Assembly: GCA_002763155.1 (NCBI GenBank)
Contig: PFCU01000019.1
Coordinates: 4,328-9,948 of the forward strand
Direction of reading: 5' to 3'
From: Candidatus Pacearchaeota archaeon CG10_big_fil_rev_8_21_14_0_10_30_48
Lineage (GTDB): Archaea; Nanobdellota; Nanobdellia; Pacearchaeales; GW2011-AR1
Length of the DNA: 5,621 bases
The first letter of the stretch is position 1; each line of letters starts with the position of its first letter. A program made the position numbers and the translations under genes. Below, one piece after another: positions 5,370 through 5,621 of this stretch. Below the pieces are notes generated by a model. That model did not search any database. It was not told the origin of the DNA and was given only the letters and a program-made list of their open reading frames with translations.

Positions 5370-5621
5370 TTAACCACGCTCGACGCCTTCGGCGTCGAGA
5401 TTTACCCCGAGAGAAGCGCCCAAGCCACCAAGATACCCGCAGCAATCAAGACCAGCCCAAACAGAACCCGAGCCGAACCCCGCGACTCTTTCTAAATTTT
5501 GTTTTGGATTTTTATTTATTCTCCAAATGTAAGCATCATTTCCAATTATCCATTTGTAAATATTATTTATTTCCTCTTTATTTGAACTTCCTAAAAGAGC
5601 TTCTAAGAATTTTGGTTTTTT
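5370..5621 (-). CDS. DGR target (variable) protein, C-terminal part only
   Basis: The frame is open from the window edge to TAA at 5372-5370, giving 83 visible residues; the N-terminus is outside the window. Visible parts are a charged helical stretch (KKPKFLEALLGSSNKEEINN), then YKWIIGNDAYIWRINKNP, then the variable region (residues 45-73, RVAGFGSGSVWAGLDCCGYL and GGLGASLGV), and a 10-residue tail NLDAEGVERG encoded by the hairpin. The W-R ... ERVA ... SLGV layout resembles the C-terminal end of C-type lectin/FGE-like folds used by DGR targets, in which diversified residues form a ligand-binding face. The fold assignment is inferred from this short piece. The six core VR changes all alter amino acids: R to G, D to G, D to G, Y to C, R to G and D to G, leaving a very glycine-rich surface. 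The ligand and cell location cannot be told from what is visible. Confidence 0.85.
   Translation of the reverse strand, partial: KKPKFLEALLGSSNKEEINNIYKWIIGNDAYIWRINKNPKQNLERVAGFGSGSVWAGLDCCGYLGGLGASLGVNLDAEGVERG
5379..5399 (-). repeat. DGR target-recognition hairpin just after the VR
   Basis: A perfect 9-bp stem (CTCGACGCC paired with GGCGTCGAG) with a 3-base loop, TTC on the plus and GAA on the minus strand. It begins 3 bases after the VR 3' end and is not present beside the TR. In the Bordetella phage DGR, a similar hairpin/cruciform directly after the VR promotes retargeting of that copy. It lies inside the coding frame (LDAEGVE). Confidence 0.85.
5403..5490 (-). repeat. DGR variable repeat (VR)
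   Basis: This is the near-identical partner (79 of 88 bases) of the TR at 5059-5146, lying within the 3' end of the target gene. All nine differences are G here where the TR has A. Substituted bases fall in codon positions 1 and 2, except one third-position change in the GAA to GGG codon. The last block, GGGGTA versus GAAATA, may be a fixed IMH/IMH* difference rather than a mutagenesis product. Confidence 0.95.

Noticed and set aside
5059..5490. CRISPR or simple gene duplication for the two 88-base copies
   Set aside because: There are only two copies, one within a gene, and all differences are A to G in one direction, which fits DGR mutagenesis rather than drift or a repeat-spacer array.

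Overview
The window suggests an AT-rich archaeal genome, most likely a DPANN lineage such as Pacearchaeota, Woesearchaeota or Nanoarchaeota. This placement is inferred. It rests on two TATA-type promoters centred about 25 bases before an ATG (leaderless transcripts), an archaeal-type tRNA methylthiotransferase, ATGA gene overlaps, and small nucleotidyltransferase and AbrB genes. All genes lie on the minus strand, so the window is best read from right to left.

Right end (3970-5621): a compact diversity-generating retroelement (DGR). The 3' end of a target gene (5370-5621, its start is outside the window) carries a variable repeat, VR (5403-5490). Next come a perfect GC-rich hairpin (5379-5399), a non-coding stretch rich in inverted repeats (5147-5369), the template repeat, TR (5059-5146), and a DGR-type reverse transcriptase (3970-5037). 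TR and VR align over 88 bases without gaps and differ at 9 positions. On the coding strand every difference is A in the TR and G in the VR, the adenine-specific signature of DGR mutagenesis. No Avd-type accessory gene is visible.

Centre (1612-3973): two predicted tRNA anticodon-loop modification genes. One is an e-MtaB-like radical SAM methylthiotransferase without a TRAM domain, whose ATG overlaps the reverse transcriptase stop. The other is a U32-family, TrhP/YegQ-like protein with its own promoter.

Left end (1-1579): a three-gene cluster behind a TATA box with a repeated palindromic element at the start codon. It holds an AbrB-like/nucleotidyltransferase fusion, a small helical protein of unknown function, and a second MNT-type nucleotidyltransferase interrupted by a single-base frameshift. 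The arrangement resembles a toxin-antitoxin or defence module, but the small partner lacks a HEPN RNase motif.

Taken together, the main discovery is a minimal archaeal DGR in which the template is bracketed by inverted repeats and the reverse transcriptase is translationally coupled to a housekeeping tRNA-modification gene.
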